In this document: one piece after another, positions 43,474-52,392 of the stretch | Numbering within the stretch: the stretch's first letter is position 1 | Layout of the letters: every line of letters starts with the position of its first letter | The notes under the pieces: generated by a model | Told to the model about the DNA's origin: nothing | Seen by the model: the letters and a program-made list of their open reading frames with translations, nothing else | Databases searched by the model: none | Assembly: GCF_025755255.1 (NCBI RefSeq) | Contig: NZ_JALIEB010000013.1 | Location: 1 to 64,000 of the forward strand | DNA from: Roseobacter sinensis | Lineage (GTDB): Bacteria; Pseudomonadota; Alphaproteobacteria; Rhodobacterales; Rhodobacteraceae | Direction: 5' to 3' | DNA: 64,000 nt | Position numbers and translations under genes: made by a program

Positions 43474-44298
43474 ATGCTGAAACTGCTGCAAAACACTTCC
43501 CTTTGGATCGGCGGGCTGTTGGCCGTAACGGCGGCTGGATCGCCGCAATCTGCTTACTCCCAAAGCTACCAGATCGACTGCGCCATCCTTTTGTGTCTCT
43601 CAGGAGGCTGGCCGACCTCGGGCCCCTGCGCGCGCGCGCGCGCCGAGTTTATCCGGCGGATCACGCCCTGGCCCGTCGAGCCACCCCTGCAAATCTGGCG
43701 GTGTCCGATGGGCGCGGCCAATACGGTCGATCCGGAAGCTGTGACCGACGAACGGATCTACGAAACTCTCTTCGAGCTCGATCAGACAACGCCGCTTCAG
43801 TCTTTTCCCGTTGATGAGGTCGGCAAATCCGTCACAGGTGTCGCCAGAACGCCTGCGAGCGCGCTTCCCCCCACTTTGCAAGCGCCACCACACGCGGCCC
43901 CTTCCACGCTGCAACCTGACGTGCTCCGCTTGAGAGGCGATGATGCGGCTCCTTTGCCGAAGGGGTTTACGTTCCTCCTTGCTCAGGGTCGGGCCGACAT
44001 CGATATCAGCGGCCCCGAGTTCAACTTCGTACGCTCCATCCGCGTCTTCCAGACCGAGGCCCGCCAATGGGAATCCGGACGGGAAGGCGAATGCAACAGC
44101 CACGCCAGCGTCAGATTGGGAATCTACGGCACGCAAGGCGATTTTCGGTGGAGACAAAGCGGCGTCGGCGCTCTACCGGAGGCGCATGTTGGCCTTGAAC
44201 AATATGGCGATCATTGCCCGAGGATCTCGCATCGGTCCGTGTTCGTGGAATGGCGCGACTACGAAGGGAACTACGGATACGAGCAAGTGAACTACTAG
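43474..44298 (+). CDS. Exported hypothetical protein at the start of the T4SS region
   Basis: A 274-residue protein with a signal peptide (LLAVTAAGSPQSAYSQS). The N-terminal mature part is Cys-rich (IDCAILLCLSGGW, SGPCARARAEF, PLQIWRCPM), followed by a Pro-rich linker and a C-terminal domain ending in WRDYEGNYGYEQ. GAAGGAG lies before the ATG. I recognise this type only from similar positions next to alphaproteobacterial conjugation genes; the function is unknown. Confidence 0.6.
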   Translation: MLKLLQNTSLWIGGLLAVTAAGSPQSAYSQSYQIDCAILLCLSGGWPTSGPCARARAEFIRRITPWPVEPPLQIWRCPMGAANTVDPEAVTDERIYETLFELDQTTPLQSFPVDEVGKSVTGVARTPASALPPTLQAPPHAAPSTLQPDVLRLRGDDAAPLPKGFTFLLAQGRADIDISGPEFNFVRSIRVFQTEARQWESGREGECNSHASVRLGIYGTQGDFRWRQSGVGALPEAHVGLEQYGDHCPRISHRSVFVEWRDYEGNYGYEQVNY

Positions 44299-44446
44299 AG
44301 AAGTTTGCTTTAAACTTGGATCGTCCAACGCTGCCTGATGTCTCAAATCAAACGCGGTAAGCTGTAAACAGGAAGATAGACGGGGACCTTTATTGGTGCG
44401 TGTTTAGTAGGGTCGCAGTCCGTCGTTTCATGCGGGTGTCTGGCCG

Positions 44447-44734
44447 TCACTCACCCACAACCTGCAAGAACTGTCCATAGTCTGCGCTGACCGCGCGCGC
44501 CTCCTCAAAAGCCCGTGTACGTTCTTGTTCGAGGCAGCGAAAATACGCCTGAATATCCTCGATATAGAGCTCGAAGTCAGACCGAATCAGGTCCGCATAC
44601 GCGCGAATGTCCTGTGGATCGGACGGCACGAAAGGCCGTTCCGGCGCGTAGCAAGTCTGTGCCATCGCAACCTCGGGAAGCCAGAAAGACAATAATACAG
44701 CCGTATAGCAGATACTGGTGATCTGTTTGCGCAT
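44447..44734 (-). CDS. Small exported protein of unknown function
   Basis: A 95-residue protein with a signal peptide (MRKQITSICYTAVLLSFWLP to VAMAQ). The mature part is helical and acidic with two Cys (QTCYAPERPFVPSDP, YFRCLEQERTRAFEEARAV). It is the only leftward gene between 43474 and 56485. The frame is open upstream to 44821, but the ATG at 44734 begins the signal peptide. Confidence 0.55.
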   Translation of the reverse strand: MRKQITSICYTAVLLSFWLPEVAMAQTCYAPERPFVPSDPQDIRAYADLIRSDFELYIEDIQAYFRCLEQERTRAFEEARAVSADYGQFLQVVGE

Positions 44735-44904
44735 GGGATTAGGCCCTCGATGCTTGAGGAAAGCGGCTCGCCATGCGTAATACTGGCGTCGAGCGAAAGC
44801 TTGCGCAAGACACAACTGCATCTTGCATACGAAACAGTATTATTGTTATCATGGCTCATCGGAACCAATTGCTCCGGTGCGCCCAAGGACAGGAAGAGCG
44901 CGCC

Positions 44905-45267
44905 GTGGCGATAGATTTACAAAAAGAAGCGCCGAATGTGGTTACAGAAGCGGGATTCAAGATGCTCGTTGAATCCGGATACAGTGTCGAAGTCGTGTGC
45001 AAGCAGGATGCCTACCGGAAGAACTCCGTCTGGCATGGCATCTGGCTCTTGCGCGCCGTCAACGAAGATGGGGTCGAGAAGGAACTCGTCACCGCCCGGG
45101 CGCGCCCCAATGGCGATTTCATCCAGCTCAGGGTCTTCAAGACCGTCACTGGCCTCACCTCCTTCCTTATTGATCTCGGTTTCTCAGTGGTGGCCTTCCC
45201 GGTCTACGAAGGACAGCGCTGGACATATACCCTGGCGGACATGCCCGACGACGACAGCGACGGCTAG
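44905..45267 (+). CDS. Hypothetical protein upstream of virB1
   Basis: A 120-residue soluble protein from GTG 44905, with AGGAAGAG six bases upstream. It contains TEAGFKMLVESGYSVEVV and FLIDLGFSVVAFPVYEGQRW. No family is recognised. It ends MPDDDSDG at 45267, a few bases before the in-frame signal-like segment of the transglycosylase in another frame. It may be distantly related to the 42455 product. Confidence 0.55.
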   Translation: MAIDLQKEAPNVVTEAGFKMLVESGYSVEVVCKQDAYRKNSVWHGIWLLRAVNEDGVEKELVTARARPNGDFIQLRVFKTVTGLTSFLIDLGFSVVAFPVYEGQRWTYTLADMPDDDSDG

Positions 45268-45310
45268 CGCCGTCCTTCTGCTGCTCGCGGCACATGCCGT
45301 ATCGGCGCAA

Positions 45311-45940
45311 ATGATCTTTACGATGGAAAGCGACGGCTCGCTTTCCCCGTCAAACTCCCAAGACAGTTTTGCCCGCAATTACAACGACGGCGTCGGCCAA
45401 GGCGATCCCGACGCGCCGCTGCATATCTTTGGAGACAGCGCCGAGACCAAGCTTGAGCCGGACAACGGCACCTTCCGCATCGCAGCGATCGCCCCGCGTA
45501 TCGCGGTCCCGCGCCCGGACATCCTCGCCGCCATAGACAAGACGGCGCTTCGCTATGCCAGCCACCGGGGTTTGCGCGCGGCGGGTCTCACCGTAACTGA
45601 GTGGCGGCTGCTTTTCCGCGCCAACATCGAAATCGAAAGTGCCTACAATCTGAACGCCCGGTCTCGGGTCGGCGCTATCGGCCTGGGCCAACTCATACCG
45701 GAAACCGCAGAGATGCTCGGCGTAGATCCCTCTGACTGGCGGGCCAACCTCGATGGCTCGGCACGCTATCTCGCCGCACAGCTCGAGACCTTCCGGAACA
45801 CGCGACTGGCGCTGGCGGCCTACAACGCTGGTCCCGACGCCGTCCGCGCACATGATGGCATTCCCCCCTACCCCGAAACGCAAAACCACGTTCAGCGGGT
45901 GCTGGCCGTGTTCAACAGGCTGGAAGGAGAAACCCCATGA
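45311..45940 (+). CDS. virB1: VirB1-type lytic transglycosylase
   Basis: A 209-residue product from the first usable in-frame ATG. The SLT domain shows FRANIEIESAYNLNARSRVG with the catalytic Glu, GAIGLGQLIPETAEMLGV and ALAAYNAGPDAVRAHDG. It opens the peptidoglycan for the secretion channel. In the same frame just upstream, 45269-45310 encodes AVLLLLAAHAVSAQ, a clear signal-peptide core, but no ATG, GTG or TTG precedes it there. Dropping one C of the CCC at 45244-45246 would join it to the ATG at 45241. The true start is unresolved. It overlaps virB2 by four bases. Confidence 0.75.
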   Translation: MIFTMESDGSLSPSNSQDSFARNYNDGVGQGDPDAPLHIFGDSAETKLEPDNGTFRIAAIAPRIAVPRPDILAAIDKTALRYASHRGLRAAGLTVTEWRLLFRANIEIESAYNLNARSRVGAIGLGQLIPETAEMLGVDPSDWRANLDGSARYLAAQLETFRNTRLALAAYNAGPDAVRAHDGIPPYPETQNHVQRVLAVFNRLEGETP

Positions 45941-46221
45941 GGCCGTTACCCCTACTTCTGACCGTGCTGATAGTCTTCGTCGTGCCGGCTGAGCCCGCCA
46001 TGGCGCAATCGATTGACCTGTCGCCGATCCAGGATCTTCTGCAAGGTATTGTCGATGCACTCACCGGCCCGCTCGGCGTCGTCATCGCCACGCTCGCTGT
46101 GATCGGCGTGTTCCTGAGCTGGTTCTTTAACATCATCGATCTGCGCCAGGCCCTTTGGGTTCTGGTCGGCATCGCCGGTGTCGCCGCTGCGCCCACGATC
46201 GTGGCAGCGGTCTTCAGCTGA
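45937..46221 (+). CDS. virB2: VirB2 pilin
   Basis: A 94-residue prepilin. The signal peptide ends AEPAMAQ; two hydrophobic helices follow (LGVVIATLAVIGVFLSWFF and ALWVLVGIAGVAAAPTIV). This is the TrbC/VirB2 layout of the conjugative pilus subunit. It is coupled to virB1 by ATGA. Confidence 0.85.
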   Translation: MRPLPLLLTVLIVFVVPAEPAMAQSIDLSPIQDLLQGIVDALTGPLGVVIATLAVIGVFLSWFFNIIDLRQALWVLVGIAGVAAAPTIVAAVFS

Positions 46222-46232
46222 GGGAGGTTGGC

Positions 46233-46511
46233 GTGGCGGAACGGTCCCCCCTCTTCCTTGGCCTTGTGCGCCCGCCGAAACTCTTCGGTCTGCCGATCAT
46301 CTATGCCGTGGTCTGGCTCTTCGGTTCCGTCCTGCTCTTCGTCTGGATTCAGAGCTTCGTCGTTCTCGGCATCGCGGCCGTTCTCTATCCCCTCCTCTGG
46401 AAGGCCGCGGACTGGGATCCGCGCTTCATCGATGTCGCGATAACCACGCTGCAGGAAACCCCGCCCACCCGAAACCGCAAAATCCATGGGGGAGATAGCT
46501 ATGCCCCGTGA
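46233..46511 (+). CDS. virB3: VirB3 inner-membrane protein
   Basis: A 92-residue protein. PLFLGLVRPPKLFGLPI and two adjacent hydrophobic helices are typical of VirB3, which associates with VirB4. The GTG at 46233 follows GGGAGG. The 3' end overlaps virB4 by 11 bases. Confidence 0.85.
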   Translation: MAERSPLFLGLVRPPKLFGLPIIYAVVWLFGSVLLFVWIQSFVVLGIAAVLYPLLWKAADWDPRFIDVAITTLQETPPTRNRKIHGGDSYAP

Positions 46512-48882
46512 TGACGTCAGCGGACTCAGCGAACGTGATGAGCGCACGCTGATGCCGAAATGGTTTCAGCATGAGAAGCACCTGGCCCACATGCTGCCCT
46601 ATGTCAGTCTGGTCGATGATCGCACGGTCCGCACGCGGATGAACGAGCTCTTCCAATGCGTCCGGATCACAGGCGTCAACAGCTACACCACAGACGACGA
46701 CTATCTCGACAAGGTCCGCGCGCTCTTCGCCCGGATCGTGGCACAGCTCGGCGAAGAGTTTTCCTATTACGTCCACAAGGTCTCGAAGGGCATTCATGTC
46801 GATCTTGAGCCGCTTGAGGGCGACACATTCTCCGCGATCGTCGATGCGCAGTGGCGCAAAAAGATGGAAGACAGCGGGCTTCGGGATAAGACCCTCACGC
46901 TGACCGTCATCCACCGCCCGCCGAACAAAAGCTTCCTCAGCTTCATGCGAAGCCGCTCCCCTGGACGGCTCAAAGACGAGACGGCGAAGCGGCTGCGGCG
47001 GTTGAATGAAGCCGTCGGGATCTTCACCTCTGGTCTATCGGAGCTGAAGCCGTCCGTGCTCTCGGCCGAGACCGGGGACCTGGTCGGCTTCCTGGGTGCG
47101 CTGAACACCGGCCAGGAACGCCCGCTCTACCATAGCTCGCAGTTCGGCTTCCTGGCCTCCTCCGCCGCGAACACCCGCGTTACATTTCATGGGGATCATT
47201 TCGAGTTAAGCGAGGGCGTGGCAGGCCGTCGGTATGGCAAGAGCTACTCCATCAAGGATTACTCCGAGCAGACCCGCTGCACGATGTTCGACACGCTCAA
47301 CCTGCCGGTCGACATGATCGTTACGCATTCCTTCACACCCGTGAACACGAACATGACGATCTCGCGGATCAAGCGGCAGATGAAACAGATGCAGGCCGCC
47401 GATGATGCCGCTGTCTCGCTCCACGACAACCTCTCCTTTCTCGCTGATGATCTCGAAGCCAAACGTGCCAGCATGGGCGATCACCATATGGTGGTCACGG
47501 TCTTTACTGAGTCGCTCGACGCGCTGGAAACCCTCGGCGCCGAGATCGTGAATGCTGCGGCTGCCGAAGGCGTCACGATGGTGAGTGACCGCTTCGGGGC
47601 CAACACACATTACTTCAGCCAACATCCGGGCAATCAACCGAAACGGCTCCGCCCCAGCACGATCACCAATCGCAACTTCGCGGATTTTGCAGCCTTCCAC
47701 CGGACGCAACTTGGAAAGCAAAGCGATGAGGTGCCGTGGGGCAAGGTGATCTCCCTCTTCCCTACCCCGGAAAAGAGCGCCTACCGCTTCTCTTTTCACG
47801 AGGCCGGGTCACCGGAGAAAGAACCCACCAGCGGCCATACTCTGATCATGGGCCGCCCGGGTTCAGGCAAGTCTGTCTTAGCCGCCTTCCTGATGACACA
47901 AGCCAAGCGCGCCGGGGCGCGGGTCTTCGTCTTCGACTATCGCCTAGGCATGGAGATGGCGGTGCGCGCCAACGGCGGGCGCTACACCGCCATCCAGGGC
48001 GGCATGCCGACGGGGCTTAATCCGCTCTGGACCGAGACCGACAACCGTGGGATTGCCTGGCTCACGGACTGGTTCGGCACGCTCCTCCACCGCGAAGACA
48101 AGCCGCTGACACCGGCGCAGACCAACCGGATCATGGAATGCGTACGCCAAAACGCACAGGCCACCGATCCCGGGCTTCGCGACTGGCAGAACTTCGCCTC
48201 GCTCTTCATGTCCATGGATGATGAGGGGGATCTGAACCAGCGCGTCCTCGAATGGGCCGAGAAAGGCCGCTTCGGCTGGATCTTCGGCCATAGTCTCGAA
48301 GACACCTTCTCGCTCGATGGCGACATGGTCGGCTTCGATCTCACGGGCATCCTCGACAGTGAAAGCGACAAGGAACGGATGGCAGTCTTGAGCTATCTCT
48401 TCCGCCGGATCGAACGGAAGATCGAAGACCGCCGCCCGACGCTCATCATCATCGATGAGGCCTGGAAGGCCCTCGACAACACGTATTTCGCCGAGCGGCT
48501 ATCGCAGTGGCTCGTCACCGCGCGAAAACAGAACACCGTCGCCGTGATGATGACCCAATATGCCAGCCAGCTCGAACGCACGCGCACGGGCAAGACCATT
48601 GTCGAGGCCGTGCCAACCCAAGTGCTGCTGCCGAACATACGGGCCAATGCGTCGGACTATCAGATGCTCAATCTCTACCAGAAAGAGCTCGATACGCTGC
48701 TGAACACCGGCACGCATTCCCGTCTTGCGCTCATCCGCGATGATCAGGGCTCGGTCGTCGTCGATGCTGATTTGAGCGCCCTCGGGCCCAACCTCACGAT
48801 CCTTGGCGGCATGGAAGCCGGCGAAAAACTCGTCGGCACCGATTACCGCGACCGACCTGATTTTTGGAGGCTCCAGCCATGA
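46501..48882 (+). CDS. virB4: VirB4 ATPase
   Basis: A 793-residue T4SS ATPase that energises pilus assembly and substrate transfer. The N-terminal CagE/TrbE/VirB domain is followed by the ATPase with Walker A GRPGSGKS at 451-458 and Walker B LIIIDEAW. TARKQNTVAVMMTQYASQLE is the family-typical later motif. GGGGGAG lies just before the ATG at 46501; an in-frame ATG at 46486 is less likely. It overlaps the next gene as ATGA. Confidence 0.92.
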   Translation: MPRDDVSGLSERDERTLMPKWFQHEKHLAHMLPYVSLVDDRTVRTRMNELFQCVRITGVNSYTTDDDYLDKVRALFARIVAQLGEEFSYYVHKVSKGIHVDLEPLEGDTFSAIVDAQWRKKMEDSGLRDKTLTLTVIHRPPNKSFLSFMRSRSPGRLKDETAKRLRRLNEAVGIFTSGLSELKPSVLSAETGDLVGFLGALNTGQERPLYHSSQFGFLASSAANTRVTFHGDHFELSEGVAGRRYGKSYSIKDYSEQTRCTMFDTLNLPVDMIVTHSFTPVNTNMTISRIKRQMKQMQAADDAAVSLHDNLSFLADDLEAKRASMGDHHMVVTVFTESLDALETLGAEIVNAAAAEGVTMVSDRFGANTHYFSQHPGNQPKRLRPSTITNRNFADFAAFHRTQLGKQSDEVPWGKVISLFPTPEKSAYRFSFHEAGSPEKEPTSGHTLIMGRPGSGKSVLAAFLMTQAKRAGARVFVFDYRLGMEMAVRANGGRYTAIQGGMPTGLNPLWTETDNRGIAWLTDWFGTLLHREDKPLTPAQTNRIMECVRQNAQATDPGLRDWQNFASLFMSMDDEGDLNQRVLEWAEKGRFGWIFGHSLEDTFSLDGDMVGFDLTGILDSESDKERMAVLSYLFRRIERKIEDRRPTLIIIDEAWKALDNTYFAERLSQWLVTARKQNTVAVMMTQYASQLERTRTGKTIVEAVPTQVLLPNIRANASDYQMLNLYQKELDTLLNTGTHSRLALIRDDQGSVVVDADLSALGPNLTILGGMEAGEKLVGTDYRDRPDFWRLQP

Positions 48883-49046
48883 AGACATTCTCCCTTGTCC
48901 TGCTCATTTGCACACTGGCTGCCTGTTCCAACTACCGTGAACCGGAGGCGAACTGCTTCAGCTTCGTCTCACGTGGCCCTGCCCCGCTCGACTGTAACTT
49001 CGAAGCGCTTGGCGGTGCCGAACTTGAGTACATTGCCAATGAGTAA
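48879..49046 (+). CDS. Small T4SS lipoprotein (VirB7-like by position)
   Basis: A 55-residue lipoprotein: MKTFSLVLLICTLAACSNYR has the lipobox LAAC. The mature part has two further Cys (ANCFSF, LDCNF). By size and place it may act as VirB7, which anchors the VirB9 outer-membrane complex; the sequence itself is too short to prove this. Translationally coupled to virB4 by ATGA and overlapping the next gene by eight bases. Confidence 0.6.
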   Translation: MKTFSLVLLICTLAACSNYREPEANCFSFVSRGPAPLDCNFEALGGAELEYIANE

Positions 49047-50193
49047 GCGCGCCGTTGCCACGCTCCTGCTGATCGGCGCGGCGTCTGCAGCGCTGGCCCA
49101 GGGTGTGCCGGTCAATGACAGCGGCTTAACCGCACGCGATCTAGTTGAGACGGCGGACCGCGAAGCTGATCTGGCGGTGCAGCGCGAGACGCTGACGGTC
49201 CAGGAACAGATCACGGCGATCGAACGCGAACAGCTTGCGGTGCTCGATGCCATCCTCGACGCGCAAACGAGTTTCGATAGCGCCTCAATCACGGGCATGG
49301 TCACGGACCTCGAAAGCGGAAGTGGAGATGCCGACCGCTCGGCCGCAGCTGTCTACGGGACGTCCGAGATCGACCCCAATCCCGCCGGTGATCAGATGTT
49401 CGGCGACGCCGCCGAAAACATCGAAGAGTTGATCATCCGCGTTGCCCAGGAAACCCACGGGCGGCCCGGGGTCTCTGCCGCTGGTCTCTCGGTCGTGCAA
49501 TGGCGGGCGCTTCTCCAGGCCCTGATCTGGCAGGAGAGCCGCTTCGTGATCCGCGCTGAAAGCCCCGTCGGCGCATACGGGCTCACACAAATCATGCCCG
49601 GGACCGCCAGCGATCTCGGGATCAACCCGGAATATCGCACGAGCCCCTATCTGCAGGTCGACGGCGGTGCGCGGTATCTCTCAGACCAGCTCGCGCGCTT
49701 CGATGGTAACATCATCTTCGGGCTAGCGGCCTATAATGCAGGCCCGGGTCGCGTGATCGAATATGGCGGCGTGCCACCGTTCCGGGAAACCCAGCACTAC
49801 GTTACCGTCATCCCGCAGCAATACAACGCCTATCTGGCTCGCATCGGGGGGATCGAGGCGCTCGGAACCATCGACCCGGCCCTGCTCGCCAACTCGAACC
49901 TCTCCCTGACCGGTGCAGGTGCCGCCTTCTACGGCAGCAATTCTCCGACCGCCATCCGGCAAGCGGCCCTCCGCATACGCGATATCGTGACCCGCATCGG
50001 CACAACGGCAGACGTGCAGGAATCGATGGCGCTCAACACATACGCGCGCGCCGAACTGGTCCGGCTGATCGCCGCCATGACACGCCTTCAGGCCGCGCGC
50101 ACGCAACCGTTTAGCGCCGAGCAGATGCGCCTCGCCGCCGCCCGCATGCAGGAACAAGACTTCATGACCTTCATCATAGAGGAGCTGGACTGA
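49039..50193 (+). CDS. Second lytic transglycosylase with helical extensions
   Basis: A 384-residue exported protein; the signal ends AASAALAQ. Residues about 35-90 are a charged coiled coil (VQRETLTVQEQITAIEREQL). The SLT domain follows with LIWQESRFVIRAESPVG (catalytic Glu), AYGLTQIMPGTASDLGI and GLAAYNAGPGRVIEYGG. A C-terminal helical part ends QEQDFMTFIIEE, which resembles the end of the next gene product (EEQNFMEFTIPD). It thus looks like a transglycosylase fused to VirB5-like helices. The ATG at 49039 overlaps the lipoprotein gene. Confidence 0.8.
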   Translation: MSKRAVATLLLIGAASAALAQGVPVNDSGLTARDLVETADREADLAVQRETLTVQEQITAIEREQLAVLDAILDAQTSFDSASITGMVTDLESGSGDADRSAAAVYGTSEIDPNPAGDQMFGDAAENIEELIIRVAQETHGRPGVSAAGLSVVQWRALLQALIWQESRFVIRAESPVGAYGLTQIMPGTASDLGINPEYRTSPYLQVDGGARYLSDQLARFDGNIIFGLAAYNAGPGRVIEYGGVPPFRETQHYVTVIPQQYNAYLARIGGIEALGTIDPALLANSNLSLTGAGAAFYGSNSPTAIRQAALRIRDIVTRIGTTADVQESMALNTYARAELVRLIAAMTRLQAARTQPFSAEQMRLAAARMQEQDFMTFIIEELD

Positions 50194-51026
50194 TGCCCGC
50201 CCGACCACTTCGCAAAACACTTCGCACCCTCACCTTGACGGCCCTTCTGCCGCTCAGCGTCATCGCCCTTCCGGCGATCTTTCTCCCGGTTTCTGCTACC
50301 GCCCAAGGCGTCCCGGTCGTCGACACCCAAAACATCGCCCAGAATATCCAGCAACTGCGCCAGATGATCGAGGACGAACTCTTGCAGAACGAGCAGCTCC
50401 TGCAGCTGCGCGAACAACTCACCACGCTCACGGACCAGCTCGCAGAGTTGCAGCGGACCTATGAGGCGCTGACCCGCCTCGCAGAACTCCCCGAAGTCAT
50501 CGCCACTGAAATGGAAGCTGAGCTCAATGGCATCCTCGATCAGGAGTTCGGCGATATCCAGGCAACGATCCAGGCAATTCGCACAGGCGACTTCTCGGGG
50601 CTCAGTGGCTCAGGCGCGGCCGAGATCGAAACCCAGATGGACCGCGTGCTGTCCGAGCTTGGTTTCGACGACGATACGCTCCGGGAGATGGCCACCAGCG
50701 GCAACGCAGGCGCAGAGCGCATCGCGACGCAAGCCACCACAGGCGCGCTCGTCTCCGCCGCGGCCCAAAACAGCTATGACGACGCAGGCCAATCGCTCGA
50801 ACGTGTGGAGCGTCTCGTCGGCCTGATCGATGACATGGACGAACTCAAGGAAAGCGTCGATCTCAACACCCGCGTCACTGCCGAACTCGCCATAGCGCTT
50901 GTCGCCATGTGGCAGCTCGAGGCCGTGCAGACCGTGGGCGACGGTACGGGCGGCGTCATCGATGCCGCCACCATCGCCGAAGAGCAGAATTTCATGGAAT
51001 TCACCATTCCGGATTTGGGCGACTAA
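50193..51026 (+). CDS. virB5: VirB5-like T4SS protein
   Basis: A 277-residue exported protein, signal ending PVSATAQG. Long amphipathic helices dominate (LLQNEQLLQLREQLTTLTDQ), as in VirB5/TrbJ pilus-tip proteins. The C-terminus EEQNFMEFTIPDLGD resembles that of the upstream transglycosylase. The start overlaps that gene's stop (TGATG). Assignment rests on layout and helical content more than on a sharp motif. Confidence 0.7.
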   Translation: MPARPLRKTLRTLTLTALLPLSVIALPAIFLPVSATAQGVPVVDTQNIAQNIQQLRQMIEDELLQNEQLLQLREQLTTLTDQLAELQRTYEALTRLAELPEVIATEMEAELNGILDQEFGDIQATIQAIRTGDFSGLSGSGAAEIETQMDRVLSELGFDDDTLREMATSGNAGAERIATQATTGALVSAAAQNSYDDAGQSLERVERLVGLIDDMDELKESVDLNTRVTAELAIALVAMWQLEAVQTVGDGTGGVIDAATIAEEQNFMEFTIPDLGD

Positions 51027-51044
51027 CCATCGAGGCACGAGACG

Positions 51045-51698
51045 TTGAACAGCGAACGCGAGATCATCGAAGAAGAACTGGTTTACGGTGCCCTGCGCCG
51101 GGAACGGCTCTGGCAGCGCCTTGGCCTGCTTGGGATCATCTTCGGGATCATCGGCTGCATGGGGGCCGTGTTGGTCGCTGCTTTGGATGTCGATCCGCCC
51201 CCGGTTGTTGTGCCCTATGATCCCGAGACGGGCTTTGCCCTGCCTGAGGCCTCGGTCGGGGCCACCCAAGTGACTGGCAACCAGGCGGTGATCGAGGCGG
51301 AGATCTTCCGCTATGTGACCGACCGGGAGGCCTACAACCAGCTCGACAATGATCTGCGGATCCGCAGTGTTCTGCAGCGCTCCGATGGCCGGGCAGAAGC
51401 CTCTGTCCGGGCGCAATGGAACAGCACAAACCAGCAATATCCACCTACGGTCTACGGCGAGGATTCCACCCTCGATGTCGAAGTTCTGAGCATCAACCTG
51501 ATCGGGGAGAACCGCGCGACCGTGCGTCTGCGCAAACGGCTTACCTCAATACAAGGCATCCAGGCAGGGCTCTTCACCGCAACGCTCCTCTTCGAATTCC
51601 GACCCGAGACCGCACGCACGATCGATCACGTCTGGACCAACCCCTTCGGCTTCACGGTGATCGAGTACGCCATCCGGTCCGACAGATTGGAGAACTGA
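51045..51698 (+). CDS. virB8: VirB8 assembly factor
   Basis: A 217-residue bitopic inner-membrane protein. A short cytoplasmic N-terminus and one helix (GLLGIIFGIIGCMGAVLVAA) precede the periplasmic NTF2-like VirB8 domain, with DREAYNQLDNDLRIRSVLQR and WTNPFGFTVIEYAI near the end. The start is TTG at 51045 with GAGGCACGAGACG upstream. VirB8 nucleates the T4SS core. Confidence 0.85.
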   Translation: MNSEREIIEEELVYGALRRERLWQRLGLLGIIFGIIGCMGAVLVAALDVDPPPVVVPYDPETGFALPEASVGATQVTGNQAVIEAEIFRYVTDREAYNQLDNDLRIRSVLQRSDGRAEASVRAQWNSTNQQYPPTVYGEDSTLDVEVLSINLIGENRATVRLRKRLTSIQGIQAGLFTATLLFEFRPETARTIDHVWTNPFGFTVIEYAIRSDRLEN

Positions 51699-51699
51699 C

Positions 51700-52392
51700 A
51701 TGGCACGCGTTGGACTTGGCATCTTGACATTGATCTTCACTGCCTCCACCGCACTTGCCGAGGCGACTCCGCGGCGCGGCCCCAATGACGCACGGGTCCG
51801 GATCGCCACCTATCAGGAAGGCCAGGTCTTTCGCCTGAACGTCTCGCTCACCCATGTGACCACCATCGAGTTCGGCGAGGGGGAAACCATCCGCTCGATT
51901 CTTGCGGGCGACACCGAAGGCTTCGAGCTCGACGGCGTCCCCGGCGGCCAGGCCTTCGCGATCAAGCCGCTGGCCCGCGGCGTCCATACCAACGTCACCG
52001 TCTATACCAACCGGCGCAGCTACTATTTCAACGTCCAGGAGGTCTCGACACCCACATTCTACGTGGTGCAGTTCCACTATCCGAATGAAGACCGGCGCCC
52101 GAAAAATGCCGTCGCGGCTCAGGCCCCAAACTACAACTATGGGGCCAGCGACCGCACGGAAATCACGCCCGCGCGCGTTTGGGATGACGGCACATTCACC
52201 TACTTCCAGTTTGCGCGCAACGCACCTGTCCCGGCGATCTTCCGCTATTCAAACGGGCGCGAGCGCACCGTCAATACGCAAGCCACTGAACCGGGGGTGA
52301 TCCGCGTCTCGGGCGTGAATACCCAGTGGGTGTTACGCCTCGGCGATACCGTCGTCTGTATTCAGTCCAATGCGCTGACGGGAGGCACGTGA
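51700..52392 (+). CDS. virB9: VirB9/TrbG outer-membrane-complex protein
   Basis: A 230-residue exported protein; the signal ends STALAEA. The N-terminal domain contains GEGETIRSILAGDTEGFEL and GVHTNVTVYTNRRSYYF. The C-terminal beta-sandwich has PARVWDDGTFTYFQFAR, PAIFRY and VLRLGDTVVCI, all characteristic of VirB9. It follows virB8 directly and overlaps virB10. Confidence 0.88.
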   Translation: MARVGLGILTLIFTASTALAEATPRRGPNDARVRIATYQEGQVFRLNVSLTHVTTIEFGEGETIRSILAGDTEGFELDGVPGGQAFAIKPLARGVHTNVTVYTNRRSYYFNVQEVSTPTFYVVQFHYPNEDRRPKNAVAAQAPNYNYGASDRTEITPARVWDDGTFTYFQFARNAPVPAIFRYSNGRERTVNTQATEPGVIRVSGVNTQWVLRLGDTVVCIQSNALTGGT

